Source: Tritrichomonas musculus
Taxonomy: Eukaryota; Parabasalia; Tritrichomonadida; Tritrichomonadidae
Assembly: GCA_039105265.1 (NCBI GenBank)
Contig: JAPFFF010000020.1
Span: forward strand, 2,497,001-2,561,000
Length of the DNA: 64,000 bases
Direction of reading: 5' to 3'
The translations under genes and the position numbers were made by a program. Positions 36,244-44,803 of the stretch are shown here, piece by piece. Each line of letters starts with the position of its first letter. The first letter of the stretch is position 1. Below the pieces are notes generated by a model, which was not told the origin of the DNA, searched no databases, and saw only the letters and a program-made list of their open reading frames with translations.

Positions 36244-36855
36244 ATGTCTAATACTTTACGTCAAGCAAGAATATTATCAAGTGAGAATGATGCAAGTGTT
36301 AAACAAGAACAAAACACTAATATCGAAATTAAAGTGACGCCTAATAAGAGTGCACCGCAAAATGTTGCATATCCTCAGATTCCTAATAATGTAAATTTTA
36401 CTATGCCTCCCCCAACTATGCCTACACAGACTATGCCTACACAGATGACTCAGCCGCCATATGCTTCTCAATACACACCTCCAACAAACAACATTACCCG
36501 AGACAAAGGAATTGCAGACTTAGGCATTGAATTAGATTCTTTAGAGCAAAAAAATAGATTTTTAGAAATGTTAGTTGAAATGTATGCTGATAACCCTTTA
36601 AGGATTAACTCTTATGTTGTGTGCAAATCAACTCTATTAATGAATATGATAAAGTTGTTAACTGGATGTGATAAAGTTGATTTTGTTTTAGAAGATGATG
36701 AACCTGGATGTTGTGCAGTTAGTGTTTCAAAATTTATCAAAATAGATAAAATATTAATAACAAAAGATGGTAAATCAGAGGAATTAAAATATGCTTATAA
36801 TAATGTTTATACAGAGTTTATAAAGTATGGCATATCGCTCAAACTTGCAGTTTGA
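36244..36855 (+). CDS. Maverick mid-size protein with Pro-rich linker (element C copy)
   Basis: 203 residues from MSNTLRQARILSSE. A start nine codons upstream is possible (overlapping the previous gene), but the A copy supports this one. The middle (residues about 45-85) is Pro/Met/Thr-rich with repeated MPTQ. The C-terminal domain (LDSLEQKNRFLEMLVEMY; KYAYNNVYTEFIKYGIS) is conserved with A. The last few codons and the stop lie inside a hairpin cluster not present in A. Function is unknown. Confidence 0.78.
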   Translation: MSNTLRQARILSSENDASVKQEQNTNIEIKVTPNKSAPQNVAYPQIPNNVNFTMPPPTMPTQTMPTQMTQPPYASQYTPPTNNITRDKGIADLGIELDSLEQKNRFLEMLVEMYADNPLRINSYVVCKSTLLMNMIKLLTGCDKVDFVLEDDEPGCCAVSVSKFIKIDKILITKDGKSEELKYAYNNVYTEFIKYGISLKLAV

Positions 36856-36888
36856 GAGCCTCGTAAACGAGTCGCTAAAATTAGCGAC
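36838..36888. repeat. Cluster of three hairpins at the 3' end of the mid-size gene of C
   Basis: CTCAAACTTGCAGTTTGAG (36838-36856), CTCGTAAACGAG (36860-36871) and GTCGCTAAAATTAGCGAC (36871-36888). It lies between two convergent genes and includes the stop codon of the first. It could act as a terminator, or be a triple version of the double-hairpin cassette. Confidence 0.85.
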
Positions 36889-36938
36889 ATGACTGCAACA
36901 AAGTTTCCGGGATAAGTTTAAAGATAGCTATTTAAGAT

Positions 36939-39900
36939 TTAAGCTTTGAATAACGCTAATATATGTTCATTTATTTTTGCACTCACTTTTCCTACAATAC
37001 TTTGTTGAATCTTTAATGTTAATGCATAATCTTCATCCAATATTCTTCCATCATATAGAATCACATCACCTATTGCATATAAATTAGCATCATCAACATA
37101 AAATAAATAGTCTCCATGTGTAGCGAATGTAATGTTATTTTTTTCTTTATCAATACTAGTGATTACACCAATATACTCTTTCCATGAACCATTTATTTTA
37201 ACACTACTAATGCAATCAACTGAATCTGTTGCAGTAGAACTCACGAATGAACCATTAACATTTTTATACACATGACCAGACATAAATACAGGTTTCCCAA
37301 GTGCGTAATCTTCAATATTTTCACCAGCTTCAATTGGCGCATAATGAGTAATCGTATTTGAACCATTTGATGTTATTTTGCCAGAAACATATAAATTTGA
37401 ATCAATTGTTGTATTTCTTGCAGTACCAAACATGCTAAATGATTGAAATCTATGGCCATCAACATATATAAATACTTCACCAGTATCAGCAGTTTTTGAA
37501 GACCTATACATAAAGACAGTATTATAAGTATCATTATATCCAAATCTAAATAAAGTAAGTGTATTAGAATCAATAGAACTAAAGAAACTTGCAATATTAC
37601 TTTCGGTACTATTAATCGTTAATGACCCATCACTATTTTTTGCTACATATTTTCCATCACATTCTGATTCAGTTAAATATTTATCATTATTTTTATATAA
37701 ATCAGTACTAATTTCAACTTTATCTTTATTAACTGTTATTATTTTTGAACGATTTAATTTTAAAGATAATTTTGGAATATCATTAACTAATTCATATAAT
37801 ATTTCACTTTTATTTGCTAAATCTAATCCAAAATTAATAAGTGCTTGTTTTGATGAACTTGTTGAATAAATATCAAATATACTTAAATCAGAACCTTTTA
37901 TCATAACTCGACCATTAACCACTAATTGGTCTTTTATTGTAGTTTTATATTTTTGAGATTTATATGTGCAATTTATCATATCAGCATCTTTGTATTGTAT
38001 CATAAATTCTTCTGTATAAGGTGAATATCTTAATGTGACATAACTATTTTCATTACATAATCTAATATCTGGATAATATGGATTATTCACTATTAATGAT
38101 GGAGAATTATTTGTAAACATAGTAGCTATTGTTAATGAACCATCATCAGTTTTCTCTACATATTTAGTCAAATCAACAGGTTCAGGTATATCAGATTTTA
38201 ATGCATAATTATCTTTTACGAAGTTCATATTTGGAATACAATATTTGTCATAAACTTCAGGTTCGTATGAATAACTTACTGATTCTAAATCCAAAACATA
38301 ATTACTATTATATCTGAATGTTCCATTGTAATAGAAAAAGTATATAGTAAAAGTATTTTCGCCTTTCTTGTAATAATAATATTCCGTGTCTTCACTATCA
38401 TACAAATATTCTCCTGAAATATCTTCATTATTACAAGAGCCTTTCACAAAAAGTGATGATTTCATTAATATGTTGCATAAATCTCTATCCAAATTTGTTA
38501 TATAAGTTCTTTTATCCTCATCATTTGTTGTTCCATTTACGAATTTTGTAGCTATTGACAATTCTTGTGTTATTTTTTCGGTTGATAATATGTCTTGTTT
38601 CTTCAAATAAGACTGTAAGTCCTGTGCTTTAGCATACTCATCAAGATTCTCAAGTGTTGCATAATTTGATAAATCAACAGTAGGGATTTCACTTAAAATA
38701 TTTTGCTTATGATTCTCAATTAATTTTTTTGTCGCAGCTGCTGATAATAATTGATTATTGGTTAATGTTTCCCCTAATGCTAACATATTTGACTTCGGTT
38801 TAGGGATATATTTATATGAAACATTTGATGGCTTATTTTTAGAAAATACCATTAAATAGGGATATTCATATATTAAATTACAAGCGATAACAGAATTTAC
38901 CGCAACAATATTTCCATCAGAATCTACATCATAATTGTTAATACTAATCACTTCTCCATCTGAATCAACTATAAATGATACATCTATTTTAGATTCTGAT
39001 TTTAATTCGCTGCCTGTGGCAGAGTCTTTCTTAGGAAAGTCAAATAGATAGTATTTATAGCAATTATCTGAACCAATTATTGTTGTCTCTGATGCAAAAT
39101 CTAGTTGTTTCTCAATAACGCCAGGTGATAAAACGTCAACATCGTGTATTATTTCATCAACATATTCTATTTCTTTCACAGTTGATTTAGCAAAAGAGAG
39201 TCTACTTAATGATTCAATTCCTGCAGCACCTATTCGCATTAATCCTGGACCAAATCCTATTAACATAGTACCAATATCAACAATACCTTGTAAAATATCA
39301 AACCAGTTAACTTTATTTGACATACTTTCTATTTGTGATTCTAATTGTTTACAATAATTTTGTAATTGAGATATATCATTTAGTGCAACATCAACTGTAT
39401 TCCCTAAAGAATTTAACACAAACATATGACTCTCAATGTTTTCACCAATTACAACACCAGATGTTTGAATATTATAGTTTGTAAAAAGGGTCGTGCATGA
39501 TTCGGGTTTAGGAACAACATTATAATAACCACATCCATTGAGATATTCAAATGTATTTTCATTATTATATTCTACGTCAGCGATTTTAAATATAAGATTT
39601 GGATTAGTGGACATAAATAGTTTAATCCCTTTATTGTTAATCAATTTTTCGGTATGATGATATCCAATATATTCAAAATAATTATTACTATTTACTTTAT
39701 AATGGGGTGAATCAATTGTTGCATCTACATTAACTTTTATTTCGTATATTTTCCCATTTAGCGTTAATGTTGCAATATAATCACCTCCAACCCATTGGCC
39801 TCCACTATCGAACTCACAAACGATATCTATCCACCATTCTTTATCATTTTCACCTGCATAATCTAGTTTTCCTTTGTTTATTTTCAATAATCCTTCATTA

Positions 39901-40907
39901 ATGAGAAATGTTAATGCGTTCTGGTCTGAATGGAATTTAACAAGATGTGATAAAGTAAATATATTAGCATCATTTTTGGCTATTGTTATTCTAGCTTCAT
40001 TATCGCTATTTTGTATTAACTTTAATGATTCCGGAATATGTACACAATAATTGTTTCCAATCCACGTATCTCCTTTCTTTGTAAGCTTAAATGTTGTGCC
40101 AAATACTTCATCATTGAATTCAAATGTTTGTCCATCAATAAGTGTGTTAAATTCTTCTGTTCCTTCATCATAGCCCCAATAAGCAATATAATAATTGTCA
40201 TCTTGTGATATTGACTTTATTTCATAGAAATCTGGTAATGGAGACCTAAATAATTTAAAACAATTATCTGCATCTATAGTATTACATTTAAAGTTTATTA
40301 TTTTGTTGTCTTTTTTATTAATAGTCTGTTTAATTGGAGCAATAAATGTTATTCTTATGAATCCTTTAGTGAATAGGTCAAATGGATCGCTTAAAATATC
40401 TTTACTCATATATAATCTTGCATAATCATCATTTTCAATATAAGATACAACATATTGTCCATCAGAATAGTCTATGCGAGGATTAGTAAATTTATTATTT
40501 GCAAATGATATCACTCCTGAACCCAAAGATGTAGTAATTGCGAATACATTTCCTGAATACGTTTCTGGTAAATCAACTGCGATTTCCAATATATTACATT
40601 CATTTGTTTCTTTTTTAGATAATGTTTTAACATCTATTATGAATTCATCAAAGCCATCTACATATTCTAAATTACTCTGTGAATCAGGTTTATTTTCTAG
40701 TATTGTTATTCTATTATCGTGGTCATCTAATATTTGTGATGTTTGTGATAATATATCAATGATATTATTATTTTTCACTATTAGATTGCCGTCTATTATA
40801 GCATCTTGTTTAACATGAATATTATCAAATTCTCCATTTCCACCTGCATTGTATCCACTAATAAATGCTTTATCTAATGCATTTTGTTTTGTTATAATTG
40901 CAGTCAT
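36939..40907 (-). CDS. Maverick fibre-like surface protein (element C copy)
   Basis: 1322 residues, the largest protein here. After a short N-terminal segment (MTAIITKQNALDKAFIS) comes a beta strand pair and a coiled-coil-like stretch (ILDDHDNRITILENK, about 60-75). Long beta-rich repeats follow. A hydrophobic, Gly-rich stretch (VNWFDILQGIVDIGTMLIGF) lies near residue 535, then more coiled-coil-like segments (ATLENLDEYAKAQDLQSYLK). The C-terminal 150 residues (ITHYAPIEAG; HGDYLFYVDDANLYAIGDVI; GKVSAKINEHILALFKA) resemble C-terminal modules of phage-type fibres. Predicted role: host attachment fibre on the particle (inference from architecture and position beside capsid genes). Confidence 0.75.
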   Translation of the reverse strand: MTAIITKQNALDKAFISGYNAGGNGEFDNIHVKQDAIIDGNLIVKNNNIIDILSQTSQILDDHDNRITILENKPDSQSNLEYVDGFDEFIIDVKTLSKKETNECNILEIAVDLPETYSGNVFAITTSLGSGVISFANNKFTNPRIDYSDGQYVVSYIENDDYARLYMSKDILSDPFDLFTKGFIRITFIAPIKQTINKKDNKIINFKCNTIDADNCFKLFRSPLPDFYEIKSISQDDNYYIAYWGYDEGTEEFNTLIDGQTFEFNDEVFGTTFKLTKKGDTWIGNNYCVHIPESLKLIQNSDNEARITIAKNDANIFTLSHLVKFHSDQNALTFLINEGLLKINKGKLDYAGENDKEWWIDIVCEFDSGGQWVGGDYIATLTLNGKIYEIKVNVDATIDSPHYKVNSNNYFEYIGYHHTEKLINNKGIKLFMSTNPNLIFKIADVEYNNENTFEYLNGCGYYNVVPKPESCTTLFTNYNIQTSGVVIGENIESHMFVLNSLGNTVDVALNDISQLQNYCKQLESQIESMSNKVNWFDILQGIVDIGTMLIGFGPGLMRIGAAGIESLSRLSFAKSTVKEIEYVDEIIHDVDVLSPGVIEKQLDFASETTIIGSDNCYKYYLFDFPKKDSATGSELKSESKIDVSFIVDSDGEVISINNYDVDSDGNIVAVNSVIACNLIYEYPYLMVFSKNKPSNVSYKYIPKPKSNMLALGETLTNNQLLSAAATKKLIENHKQNILSEIPTVDLSNYATLENLDEYAKAQDLQSYLKKQDILSTEKITQELSIATKFVNGTTNDEDKRTYITNLDRDLCNILMKSSLFVKGSCNNEDISGEYLYDSEDTEYYYYKKGENTFTIYFFYYNGTFRYNSNYVLDLESVSYSYEPEVYDKYCIPNMNFVKDNYALKSDIPEPVDLTKYVEKTDDGSLTIATMFTNNSPSLIVNNPYYPDIRLCNENSYVTLRYSPYTEEFMIQYKDADMINCTYKSQKYKTTIKDQLVVNGRVMIKGSDLSIFDIYSTSSSKQALINFGLDLANKSEILYELVNDIPKLSLKLNRSKIITVNKDKVEISTDLYKNNDKYLTESECDGKYVAKNSDGSLTINSTESNIASFFSSIDSNTLTLFRFGYNDTYNTVFMYRSSKTADTGEVFIYVDGHRFQSFSMFGTARNTTIDSNLYVSGKITSNGSNTITHYAPIEAGENIEDYALGKPVFMSGHVYKNVNGSFVSSTATDSVDCISSVKINGSWKEYIGVITSIDKEKNNITFATHGDYLFYVDDANLYAIGDVILYDGRILDEDYALTLKIQQSIVGKVSAKINEHILALFKA
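39010..39039. repeat. Double-hairpin cassette in the fibre gene of C
   Basis: CTGCCTGTGGCAG (39010-39022) and CTTTCTTAGGAAAG (39026-39039), separated by AGT. It lies in a part of the gene where the A copy aligns poorly but has no hairpin pair. Confidence 0.82.
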
Positions 40908-40949
40908 TTATTAAGCATTAAGTGTAAAAAAATATTATTTAATACAAAA

Positions 40950-41297
40950 TCAATACTCCAGTTTGAGAAATAATGTAAAGTTATCTGGTTTTATCTCATT
41001 ACCATTAACATCTGTGAACCATATTCTAAAATCTCTTTTTGTTCCAATATATTCATATTTTCTATTATCATCTGGTGGAACAACATTCGCATACCATACA
41101 AGAGAATCTTCATAATTATCTCGTTGAATAAAATTACTGTGGCATTCTGTTTCACCATCAAGATATCCATTACATGTTGCTCTACAATATTGGAAAGATA
41201 TATAGCGTTTATTAAGCGAATTCGCAAATTCGGATGGTAATAAATTGTTGTACTCCTTTGTTATATAATATGTTTTGGTCTTTTTATTTGAGTCCAT
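40950..41297 (-). CDS. Maverick small beta-rich protein (element C copy)
   Basis: 115 residues starting MDSNKKTKTYYITKEYNN, with the conserved core NKRYISFQYCRATCNGYLDG and C-terminal FRIWFTDVNGNEIKPDNFTL. Conserved Cys in CRATCNG are kept in A. It lies 27 bases after the capsid gene and just before the fibre-like gene, all on one strand. Possibly a minor capsid, cement or fibre-base protein; this is inference from beta pattern and position. In A the gene is inverted relative to the capsid gene. Confidence 0.78.
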   Translation of the reverse strand: MDSNKKTKTYYITKEYNNLLPSEFANSLNKRYISFQYCRATCNGYLDGETECHSNFIQRDNYEDSLVWYANVVPPDDNRKYEYIGTKRDFRIWFTDVNGNEIKPDNFTLFLKLEY

Positions 41298-41324
41298 TTG
41301 TAAAAAAATAAATTGTTTAACATT

Positions 41325-43214
41325 TTACTCTTTCCCTGCTGGCACGCCAGTTTGATAGTATTCAACACCATTAACACTCCATGTAAAATATGTGTCGGAA
41401 CATATCCATGCTTCTGGTGATGGTGGATGCATATTTGGGTATTCTGGATCGGGAATAAAATATGTGTCATCTTCTCCACGATACATTGGCTGACCTCTAA
41501 ATGTAACAGTTATTGAAGTGCTACCTGTGTCTAATCCATCGAATACATATCCTGCATTACTTCTTTCGAGTTGAAAATTGATACCAAATGATGTTCCGTC
41601 AGAACGACAATTTAAATAACGTTTGCCCGTTGTTGGGTCGTTAAGTGGCTGTGTAAAACTATCTTCAAATTCTTGTGTTGCTTCTAACGCTCCATCTAAC
41701 TCGTTTGCAATCAATTGATGTTGATAGAACCTGGCTGCACAAGTATTAGCAAATTCAGTATCTGGATATGTTCTTTTATTAACAACTAATTGCACATTTT
41801 GATACATAATATTATCAAAACATGTTATATCTGCAGGGCTCTTAGGGAACATCATTGTGATATTTGTTGCATTACGTAATGGAATACTTTTACTGATTTC
41901 TAATCCATTTACCTTTGCTGTTCCTTCAAATATTTCTCTTGTGAGTTCTTGTGATGGAATCAATAATGGTGTTTGCAATTCACGAACCAATCCATTGTAA
42001 ACATCTTGTTTTAATCCAAATCCTGCTAAATTTGAGCGACCTAATTGAATAGTACCACCAAGAACATCTAGTGTAATCTTTTCTGTTTTCAGGTTGATTG
42101 AATCAGATTTTGTTGTTGCTAATAATGCACCTTTCAATTCACTTTTAATAATTTTCACTGTGTCGCCAGCATCTAATGGTTTATCAGGATTTCCAGCAGC
42201 GATTAATTCAGCAAATTCCTTTTTATTAACATCATCACGTGATACATTATATTTAGTGAATTCTTCATCTGTGTATCCAAAATCAATTGTTGGATGCTCT
42301 AGTACATCATCATCATATACATTTACGCCTTTATATCTTTGATACTCTATATGAAGCTTTTGTGAAGGAGTTGGATTTGATGAATAATGAGAGACAATCA
42401 CTGATGGTCTACCAATTTGTGTGAATTTACGTGATATAGGTATAACAGCAGGCATTTCTTCATCTATTTCTTTATCTTCTAAAAATTGAAGTGTTTCTTT
42501 AACTACATTTGGATTCACTTGTGCCCATACAAGTGCGCGTAAACTTGTTTTTACTTCTTCTTCTATTTCTCCACAGATTGCATTAGGATATAATTGCCAT
42601 GCTTGAAGTGCTAATTGGTCTACAAATGGTATAGTCAATTCGATGGTAAATTTATGTGGTTGTCCATCTGCAATATCTTTTAAGTCTACATAACAGCCAC
42701 AAATTGATGGAGAGAATTGTGAAACATTTTCCCATGTAGAATGTGAATATTTTGATGTTGCTTTTGCATCTCTTGGCTTAATAGAATTATATGCAAATGA
42801 TTCACGTTGTAATTCATCTTGACGATATGAACCTAATAGTTTATCATTAATCCAAAATCTACAATCTTCATAGAATTCTACAGCATTTTTGAATCCAACA
42901 AATATTTTCATGAGTCCATGTGTGTCAGCAGATACGTCAATTGGTTTTGATAATTTTATGATAAAATCTAAAAGAATAGTCGTGAATGACTTCTCAATTT
43001 GTGTAATTGTGTGCCCAGAATGTGTTAATTTTATACGTGTTTTTGTACCTACAGGTAATGGTGCATCTTTATCTTTGAATTCCTCCATGACAAACGAAAA
43101 TGTGTTATCTCCACCATTTCTTTGTATAAGATTACGTAATTTTGATTGAAAGAATGATAAAACATCACCCTCATCATTTCCTAAATTCTTTGTTTGTGCG
43201 TTGTAATAAGTCAT
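41325..43214 (-). CDS. MCP: Maverick major capsid protein (element C copy)
   Basis: 629 residues from MTYYNAQTKNLGNDEGD; a start ten codons upstream is less likely because the D piece also begins at MTYY. Length and beta-rich pattern fit the double jelly-roll capsid proteins of Polintons and related viruses. The N-terminal helix region (SFFQSKLRNLIQRNGGDNTF) is followed by alternating strands; the C-terminal part includes FEDSFTQPLNDPTTGKRY and STSITVTFRGQPMYRG. It would form the trimeric shell units. It is divergent from the Gly-rich protein gene, with starts about 93 bases apart, so they share a control region. Confidence 0.85.
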   Translation of the reverse strand: MTYYNAQTKNLGNDEGDVLSFFQSKLRNLIQRNGGDNTFSFVMEEFKDKDAPLPVGTKTRIKLTHSGHTITQIEKSFTTILLDFIIKLSKPIDVSADTHGLMKIFVGFKNAVEFYEDCRFWINDKLLGSYRQDELQRESFAYNSIKPRDAKATSKYSHSTWENVSQFSPSICGCYVDLKDIADGQPHKFTIELTIPFVDQLALQAWQLYPNAICGEIEEEVKTSLRALVWAQVNPNVVKETLQFLEDKEIDEEMPAVIPISRKFTQIGRPSVIVSHYSSNPTPSQKLHIEYQRYKGVNVYDDDVLEHPTIDFGYTDEEFTKYNVSRDDVNKKEFAELIAAGNPDKPLDAGDTVKIIKSELKGALLATTKSDSINLKTEKITLDVLGGTIQLGRSNLAGFGLKQDVYNGLVRELQTPLLIPSQELTREIFEGTAKVNGLEISKSIPLRNATNITMMFPKSPADITCFDNIMYQNVQLVVNKRTYPDTEFANTCAARFYQHQLIANELDGALEATQEFEDSFTQPLNDPTTGKRYLNCRSDGTSFGINFQLERSNAGYVFDGLDTGSTSITVTFRGQPMYRGEDDTYFIPDPEYPNMHPPSPEAWICSDTYFTWSVNGVEYYQTGVPAGKE

Positions 43215-43307
43215 TTGTTTAAATATAAAAATAATGTTTATCATAATTTACATTTTATTTACGACAGTAAAGTAAACTAAACTTTGTTTATGTTTACTGG
43301 AATTGAA

Positions 43308-43604
43308 ATGGCATTTGGAAGTTGGTTTAAAAATTTGATTAGCGGTGCAAAAAATATTATTGGAAAAGCATTACCAGTACTTAAAAAAGGAGCAGAAATT
43401 GTATCAAAAGTAGCTCCAGTTATTGGAGGCGCGATTGGTGGGACAGCAGGAAATGTTATCAATAAAATAGGCAACTACGCAGGGAAATTTGCGGGCAATA
43501 AGTCTTTAGGTGTTAATGGTGCGGGTATCAGACAAACTAACAATACACCTGTAAATGCCCAGTATTTTAATCCAGGAAGATTTGATATACCATTATTGAA
43601 GTAA
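43308..43604 (+). CDS. Maverick Gly-rich amphipathic protein (pX/pVI-like), element C copy
   Basis: 98 residues from MAFGSWFKNLISGAKNIIG. The N-terminal 25 residues form an amphipathic helix; then come VLKKGAEIVSKVAPVIGG and a Gly/Ala-rich stretch; the C-terminus is NPGRFDIPLLK. Small proteins of this kind occur in Polintons (pX-like) and resemble the membrane-active core or pVI proteins of adenovirus-like particles. Predicted role: virion-associated membrane or DNA interaction. It is divergent from the capsid gene and 22 bases ahead of the coiled-coil gene on the same strand. An upstream ATG (MFMFTGIE) is less likely, since the D copy begins at MAF. Confidence 0.75.
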   Translation: MAFGSWFKNLISGAKNIIGKALPVLKKGAEIVSKVAPVIGGAIGGTAGNVINKIGNYAGKFAGNKSLGVNGAGIRQTNNTPVNAQYFNPGRFDIPLLK

Positions 43605-43626
43605 TTTAAATTTATTTCAAATGTAA

Positions 43627-43974
43627 ATGAACGATGTGAAAATAATTGAACCTATCTCAAAGTATACTAAAGAGTTTGATACAGTTGATGAATTTAATTT
43701 GTATTATAACAAGCATAAAAATGATATGGATTCACTTACAACGCATAAATTAAACAAAATGTATTACATAAAAGGATATCACATAACGAAAATAAAAAAT
43801 GTTTTAATGTTAAAGAAGATTAAAGAAGAGAATATTAGTGATAATCAAAAAAATATTGAGATATCTGAATTGAAACAAGAGATAAAACAGATAAAAGAAA
43901 CAATAAATAATATTATTCATTTTTTAAATCCTCAAGAGCAAGACAACATAGTGTTGCCCCCTTCTGATACCTGA
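43627..43974 (+). CDS. Maverick small coiled-coil protein (element C copy)
   Basis: 115 residues from MNDVKIIEPISKYTKEFDTV, with a Lys-rich middle and a heptad-like helix (ELKQEIKQIKETINNIIHFL). Shorter than the A and D copies at the C-terminal side. It follows the Gly-rich protein gene and overlaps the convergent ATPase gene by 43 bases. Unknown function, perhaps assembly or scaffolding. Confidence 0.76.
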   Translation: MNDVKIIEPISKYTKEFDTVDEFNLYYNKHKNDMDSLTTHKLNKMYYIKGYHITKIKNVLMLKKIKEENISDNQKNIEISELKQEIKQIKETINNIIHFLNPQEQDNIVLPPSDT

Positions 43975-44753
43975 ACGATTAAGCATGAATGTGAATCAGG
44001 ATAAATATTTTTTTCTTCTGCTAATTGTCTATATAAATTATAAAATTCTTCAAAATCTAAATTACTAGCTGATTGTGAATATATATAATGCAACTGTTGA
44101 CGATTAAAACATGGAAATACAAACAAAGTTGTTATCTCATTTTTGATATGTGGCTTAATTCCTTTCCATCCTTGGATTAACAAGAAGTATGTGATATTTG
44201 TGTGCCTACATCTACGAAGTTGTTGACTAAAATATGATTCTTCTGATGAAAATAGTTTGCTATTAGAGATATCATCAAAAAGTACTAATGTGTGAAGATA
44301 CTCTTTAGCAAAGTCTTGTATATGTAAAACATTAAACATATCATTTTTTTGTCCATCATCTAATCTTTCTTCTAAGTGTTCTCTTTTGACAAGATAATAG
44401 AGATTTTTTGCAGCTATCAATTCTGTCATAAAATCAACTGCATTTTTCTCAGAGATTGTAATATATGGCATTTTAATTAGATGTTTCAATGTTTGCCAGC
44501 TCCTATCGTTTTCATCTCCATTCTTCGTGATATAGACTAATAAATGGTGTGTTTTTATTAATCCTATTTTGATTATCTCTTGTAGAGCAATAACTGTTTT
44601 ACCAGAATTTTGTTTGCCTACGATAACATTTACTGAATTATATTTAATGTGAATATCTTCGTGAATAGATTCTATTAATGCACCTGATAAATTGTCTTTA
44701 TTTTGTTTTAGTGTATCAGATACTAAATAATTGACGTCTTTTAGGCTATTCAT
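43932..44753 (-). CDS. ATP: Maverick packaging ATPase (FtsK/HerA-like, A32 type), element C copy
   Basis: 273 residues. Walker A GKQNSGKT is at 46-53 and Walker B TLVLFDD at 155-161; RRCRH is at 180-184, then the strand TNITYFLLIQ. These are the hallmarks of A32-type DNA-packaging ATPases found in Polintons and related viruses. No N-terminal targeting signal. It lies after the ~680-residue gene on the same strand, a pairing kept in A and D. A start two codons later is possible; MNSLK is chosen as the first ATG. Confidence 0.93.
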   Translation of the reverse strand: MNSLKDVNYLVSDTLKQNKDNLSGALIESIHEDIHIKYNSVNVIVGKQNSGKTVIALQEIIKIGLIKTHHLLVYITKNGDENDRSWQTLKHLIKMPYITISEKNAVDFMTELIAAKNLYYLVKREHLEERLDDGQKNDMFNVLHIQDFAKEYLHTLVLFDDISNSKLFSSEESYFSQQLRRCRHTNITYFLLIQGWKGIKPHIKNEITTLFVFPCFNRQQLHYIYSQSASNLDFEEFYNLYRQLAEEKNIYPDSHSCLIVQVSEGGNTMLSCS

Positions 44754-44803
44754 TTACATGTTAATAGATTATATTATGTGTAAAAAAAAGACTCATATTA
44801 TGT

